DNA from: Pseudomonadota bacterium
GTDB taxonomy: Bacteria > Desulfobacterota > Desulfovibrionia > Desulfovibrionales > Desulfovibrionaceae
Assembly: GCA_023426275.1 (NCBI GenBank)
Contig: JAFABC010000363.1
Span: 1-15,941, forward strand
DNA length: 15,941 nucleotides
Direction of reading: 5' to 3'
The notes under the pieces were generated by a model that was not told where the DNA came from, ran no database searches, and worked only from the letters and a program-made list of their open reading frames with translations. How positions within the stretch are numbered: position 1 is the first letter of the stretch; the number at the start of each line of letters is the position of its first letter. Below, one piece after another: positions 13,590 through 15,941 of the stretch. The position numbers were made by a program, and so were the translations under genes.

Positions 13590-14999
13590 TTGCACGGGGA
13601 AGACGCGGCGCGGCAGGCCGCGTCGGCGCGACCAATTGCCACGGGAGTGGGGCGGCACGGCGTTATGCGGCGGCGATTCGACCTGAGCCTGGCGGTGCTT
13701 GTCCCTGGCATTTTGGGGGGCGTGGCCGTCCTGGCCGTGTTGTCCGCCGACTGGCTGCCCCGACTGTTTCCCGGGCTGTTTCGCCGGGGCGACATCTGGC
13801 CGCCGGCCCTGGCGGCCGGGGCGGCTGTGGCCGGCGTGTCCACGGCCTTCGTCCTTATGGCCCTGCGGCCCATCCGTCGGTTGCTGTCGGCCACGCCGCC
13901 GGCGCTGACCGGACCGGTCGAGGATGGCCGGCGGCCGCTTGACGAGTTCGACCGGCTGGGGCGCATGGCCGAGCAGATGGCCGAGGTGCTCGGCAAGCTC
14001 GACGCCCGGGCTCAGTTCCCGGATATGGTGGGCGAAAGCCGGGTGATGCGGGCCGTTTTTTCCCAGATTCTCAAGGTGGCTCCCACCGAGACCACCGTGC
14101 TGCTGCTCGGCGAATCCGGCACGGGCAAGGAACTCGCGGCCCGCAGCGTGCATGCCAAAAGCGGCCGGGCGGGCGGCCCTTTTGTGGCCGTCAACTGCGC
14201 GGCCATCCCGCCCGGGCTGCTGGAAAGCGAACTGTTCGGTCACGAGAAAGGCGCGTTCACCGGCGCGCATTGCCGCAAGGCCGGCCGGTTCGAACAGGCC
14301 TCGGGCGGAACGCTTTTCCTCGACGAGATCGGGGACATGCCCCTGGAAACCCAGGCCAAGATTTTGCGGGTGCTCGAAACGCACCTCGTCGAAAGGGTGG
14401 GCGGCTCGGGGCGGCCGCTGTCAGTTGACGTCCGCGTCGTGGCCGCCACCCACCGGGACTTGCCGGCCATGATCGAGACCGGCCGTTTCCGCGAGGACCT
14501 GTTCCACCGGCTCAATGTCTTTCCGCTGTGTCTGCCGCCCTTGCGGGAGCGCCGGGAGGACATCGCCCTGCTGGCCGATCGTCTTCTGGACGATATTCGT
14601 CCCGGGGCGACTTTGTCCGTGGCCGCCTTGCAACGGTTGCTGGCCCACGATTGGCCGGGCAACGTGCGGGAGCTCAAAAACGCTCTGGAACGCGCTTCGG
14701 TTCTGGCCGGCGAGGCTTCCATCGGACCGGAGCACCTGCCTGGGCCGCCGGCCCCCCCGATTGCGCTTACCCGGGAAGGCGCGGACGAAAACGACTCGCG
14801 TAACCTGGACGACGTGCTGGCGGCCTATGAAAAGTCGCTGATTGAAGCGGCGCTGGCCCACACCGGCGGTGTCCAGGCCCGGGCGGCGGAAGTCCTTGGC
14901 ATCAAGGAACGCAGCCTGTGGCACCGGGTGAAGAAGTATGGCATCGCGGCGGTGACATTCAAGGAAGCTGCTGTAAATACGGTATCCTCCAAAAAATGA
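13590..14999 (+). CDS. Membrane-anchored sigma-54 activator (TM-TM-HAMP-like, AAA+, Fis HTH)
   Basis: A 469-residue bacterial enhancer-binding protein without a receiver domain. Two TM helices (about 33-51 and 72-92) flank a short loop of about 20 residues. RPIRRLL (93-99) to DEFDRLGRMAEQMAEVL (118-134) resembles a HAMP linker. The AAA+ domain has Walker A GESGTGKE (174-181), GAFTGA (221-226, the sigma-54 contact loop) and Walker B LFLDEIGD (242-249). The C-terminus is a Fis-type HTH (about 405-452). The TTG start at 13590 was chosen because a perfect AAGGAGG (13578-13584) lies 5 nt upstream. ATG 13665 is in frame, removes 25 residues and keeps both TM helices, but lacks a good ribosome binding site. 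It sits between mshG and the pilin, whose promoter looks sigma-54 type, so it probably controls pilin expression, filling the place of PilS-PilR. Confidence 0.9.
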   Translation: MHGEDAARQAASARPIATGVGRHGVMRRRFDLSLAVLVPGILGGVAVLAVLSADWLPRLFPGLFRRGDIWPPALAAGAAVAGVSTAFVLMALRPIRRLLSATPPALTGPVEDGRRPLDEFDRLGRMAEQMAEVLGKLDARAQFPDMVGESRVMRAVFSQILKVAPTETTVLLLGESGTGKELAARSVHAKSGRAGGPFVAVNCAAIPPGLLESELFGHEKGAFTGAHCRKAGRFEQASGGTLFLDEIGDMPLETQAKILRVLETHLVERVGGSGRPLSVDVRVVAATHRDLPAMIETGRFREDLFHRLNVFPLCLPPLRERREDIALLADRLLDDIRPGATLSVAALQRLLAHDWPGNVRELKNALERASVLAGEASIGPEHLPGPPAPPIALTREGADENDSRNLDDVLAAYEKSLIEAALAHTGGVQARAAEVLGIKERSLWHRVKKYGIAAVTFKEAAVNTVSSKK

Positions 15000-15021
15000 T
15001 GCTTGCGGCATCAAATTTTGG
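14989..15021. terminator. Terminator-like inverted repeat at the activator gene's end
   Basis: CCAAAA (14989-14994) and TTTTGG (15016-15021) are complementary. Between them TGATGC (14997-15002) pairs with GCATCA (15008-15013) around a 5-nt loop, with an AA/AA mismatch in between. The stop codon TGA (14997-14999) lies within the stem. The A-run/stem/T-run order fits a weak intrinsic terminator that isolates the pilin unit. Confidence 0.5.
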
Positions 15022-15051
15022 AGAAGCGAGGAAAATCAGAAGGGATGTGTC

Positions 15052-15066
15052 CATTCGGAACGAATG
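15052..15066. promoter_or_regulatory. Inverted repeat, candidate upstream activating site
   Basis: CATTCG-GAA-CGAATG is a perfect inverted repeat with 6-bp arms. It is centred about 78 bp before the start site predicted from the -24/-12 promoter at 15111-15125. Fis-type HTH dimers of sigma-54 activators bind such repeats at this sort of distance, so it is a candidate site for the adjacent activator. Confidence 0.4.
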
Positions 15067-15110
15067 CGGGAATGGGGAAAAGACGGGCGTCCGGTTTGTT
15101 TGGATAATCT

Positions 15111-15125
15111 GAGCACGATTCTTGC
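15111..15125 (+). promoter_or_regulatory. Sigma-54 (-24/-12) promoter upstream of the pilin
   Basis: GAGCACGATTCTTGC matches the sigma-54 consensus TGGCACG-N4-TTGC at all but the first two bases. The -24 G (15113) and the -13/-12 GC (15124-15125) are correctly spaced at 11 bp. One G of the -25/-24 pair is A. The predicted start is near 15137, giving a leader of about 42 nt before the pilin ATG. An activator of this class is encoded just upstream. Confidence 0.65.
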
Positions 15126-15178
15126 TTTTGGTAAAAACGCCGTCCGCGACGGCAACAACCTTATTGGAGGGAATGGAA

Positions 15179-15556
15179 ATGGAGAAGCATCCTGTCGGCA
15201 AAACGGGACAGCAAGGTTTCACGTTGATTGAAATCATCGCCGTGCTGGTCATCCTCGGTATCCTGGCTGTGACGGCCGTGCCCAAATATTTCGATTTGCA
15301 GGACAAGGCCCGCGAGCAAGCCGCCAAGGGGCTGGTGTCCGCCGCCCAGTCCCAATTGAGCCTTGGCTATGCCAACAGCAAGCTCAACAGCGACTACACC
15401 TTCACGTCATCCGCGGATGAATGTGCCAAGGTGGCCGTGAGCGGCAACGCCAGCATCACCTGTACGGGGGGCCTCCCCGCCGGTCCGGTAGCGATCACCG
15501 GTAGAGTTGACGGTATCGACAACACCGGTAGCTGGAACAGCCCCGAGGAGCAATAA
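15179..15556 (+). CDS. mshA: MshA-like type IV prepilin, probable major pilin
   Basis: A 125-residue prepilin. A 13-residue basic leader ends in Gly13, with cleavage by prepilin peptidase before Phe14. The mature N-terminus FTLIEIIAVLVILGILAV has Glu5, and Pro22 falls in AVPKYFD, as in classical type IVa pilins. The mature protein is short (112 residues) with one likely disulfide pair (Cys82, Cys95) and a Gly/Asn-rich, acidic C-terminus. ATG 15179 is chosen because GGAGG (15166-15170) lies 8 nt upstream. The ATG at 15173 is only 2 nt from it, and TTG 15122 would put a long non-leader stretch in front. It has its own sigma-54-type promoter, is first of two pilin genes and precedes a strong hairpin, which suits a highly expressed major pilin. 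Confidence 0.9.
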   Translation: MEKHPVGKTGQQGFTLIEIIAVLVILGILAVTAVPKYFDLQDKAREQAAKGLVSAAQSQLSLGYANSKLNSDYTFTSSADECAKVAVSGNASITCTGGLPAGPVAITGRVDGIDNTGSWNSPEEQ

Positions 15557-15578
15557 AGCTATCGCTGGTCGATCCACT

Positions 15579-15620
15579 GTGCATGGCGGCCCCGCCTCGG
15601 GTGGGGCGGGGCCGCTGCAC
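15579..15620 (+). other. Strong hairpin between the two pilin genes
   Basis: GTGCA (15579-15583) and GCGGCCCCGCC (15586-15596) pair with GGCGGGGCCGC (15605-15615) and TGCAC (15616-15620), leaving a 2-nt bulge and an 8-nt loop. The stem is 16 bp and almost all GC. No T-run follows, so it is more likely to be an attenuator or an mRNA 3'-end stabiliser than a full terminator. Confidence 0.6.
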
Positions 15621-15637
15621 ATGACGCATGTTGCCAC

Positions 15638-15941
15638 ATGAAGAAACCGGGCACTGGCGAAAAACGGCAATGTGGCGGGTTCACCCTGATCGAGGTGGTC
15701 TCGGTTATCGGGGTGCTGGCCATTTTGCTTGTCGTGGCCATCCCGCGATACTTTTCCGTGATACGGGATTCCCGGCAGGCGTCGGCCAAGGGGCTGACCG
15801 CGGCAGCGCAATCCCAACTGACCCTGGAATACTCCCGTCGGGTCGTGGCCGGCCTGGATCTGACCATCGCGGCCCAGGATGTCTGTAACATGACAGCCCT
15901 GAGCACGGATGAATTGCCGGCAGCCATGGTCTGCACCGGCA
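15638..15941 (+). CDS. Second MSHA-type prepilin, partial (C-terminus outside window)
   Basis: The frame starts at ATG 15638 and is open to the window edge (101 codons seen). A 14-residue basic leader ends QCGG, and the cleavage site is before FTLIEVVSVIGVLAILLVV, with Glu5 and with Pro22 in AIPRYFS. It is a clear paralog of the preceding pilin: both share AKGL, AAQSQL and a Leu-x-Tyr, and both end a disulfide-type loop in a CTG motif (Cys83 and Cys99 here). No good ribosome binding site precedes the ATG, so it may be translated poorly or by coupling. It is probably a minor pilin or an alternative pilin, in the position of mshB/mshC in other loci. Confidence 0.85.
   Translation, partial: MKKPGTGEKRQCGGFTLIEVVSVIGVLAILLVVAIPRYFSVIRDSRQASAKGLTAAAQSQLTLEYSRRVVAGLDLTIAAQDVCNMTALSTDELPAAMVCTG

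Overview
The window is high-GC DNA from a Gram-negative bacterium and carries most of a type IVa pilus locus of the MSHA (mannose-sensitive haemagglutinin) subtype. The assignment to a Desulfovibrionaceae-like deltaproteobacterium is an inference from the GC content, codon use and the type of locus; no taxonomic marker gene is present. I see no tRNA, rRNA, CRISPR array, insertion sequence or integrase.

Minus strand, 1-2450: a three-gene, translationally coupled retraction operon. It runs pilT (canonical retraction ATPase), a second PilT/PilU-like ATPase with a worn N-terminal domain, then the start of a small Cys-rich zinc-ribbon protein cut by the window edge. Both junctions are 4-bp stop/start overlaps.

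2451-2788: a divergent intergenic region. It is AT-rich against its surroundings and holds two near-identical 21-bp direct repeats exactly 30 bp apart and an 18-bp inverted repeat touching the ribosome binding site of the next gene.

Plus strand, 2789-13501: a small helix-turn-helix protein, then the assembly genes in the order known from Vibrio/Shewanella MSHA loci. These are an MshI-like PilM-PilN fusion (with an apparent 1-base deletion near its end), MshJ (PilO-like), MshK (PilP-like), MshL (secretin lipoprotein), MshM (ExeA-like AAA ATPase with periplasmic LysM-like and SPOR-like regions), MshE (c-di-GMP-type extension ATPase) and MshG (PilC/GspF-like platform). MshN and MshF are not seen.

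13590-15941: a sigma-54 activator that lacks a receiver domain and appears membrane-anchored (two TM helices, HAMP-like linker, AAA+ with GAFTGA, Fis-type HTH). A terminator-like inverted repeat, a candidate activator site and a -24/-12 promoter follow, and then two tandem paralogous prepilins. The second is cut by the window edge, and a strong hairpin separates them.

Working model (inference): the extension motor MshE works on the MshG platform. The MshI-J-K alignment complex links this machine to the MshL secretin. MshM may anchor or space it in the peptidoglycan. PilT and its paralog retract the fibre. Pilin transcription is uncoupled from the assembly operon and driven by the membrane-bound activator through sigma-54. 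MshE is a likely second control point, through c-di-GMP.
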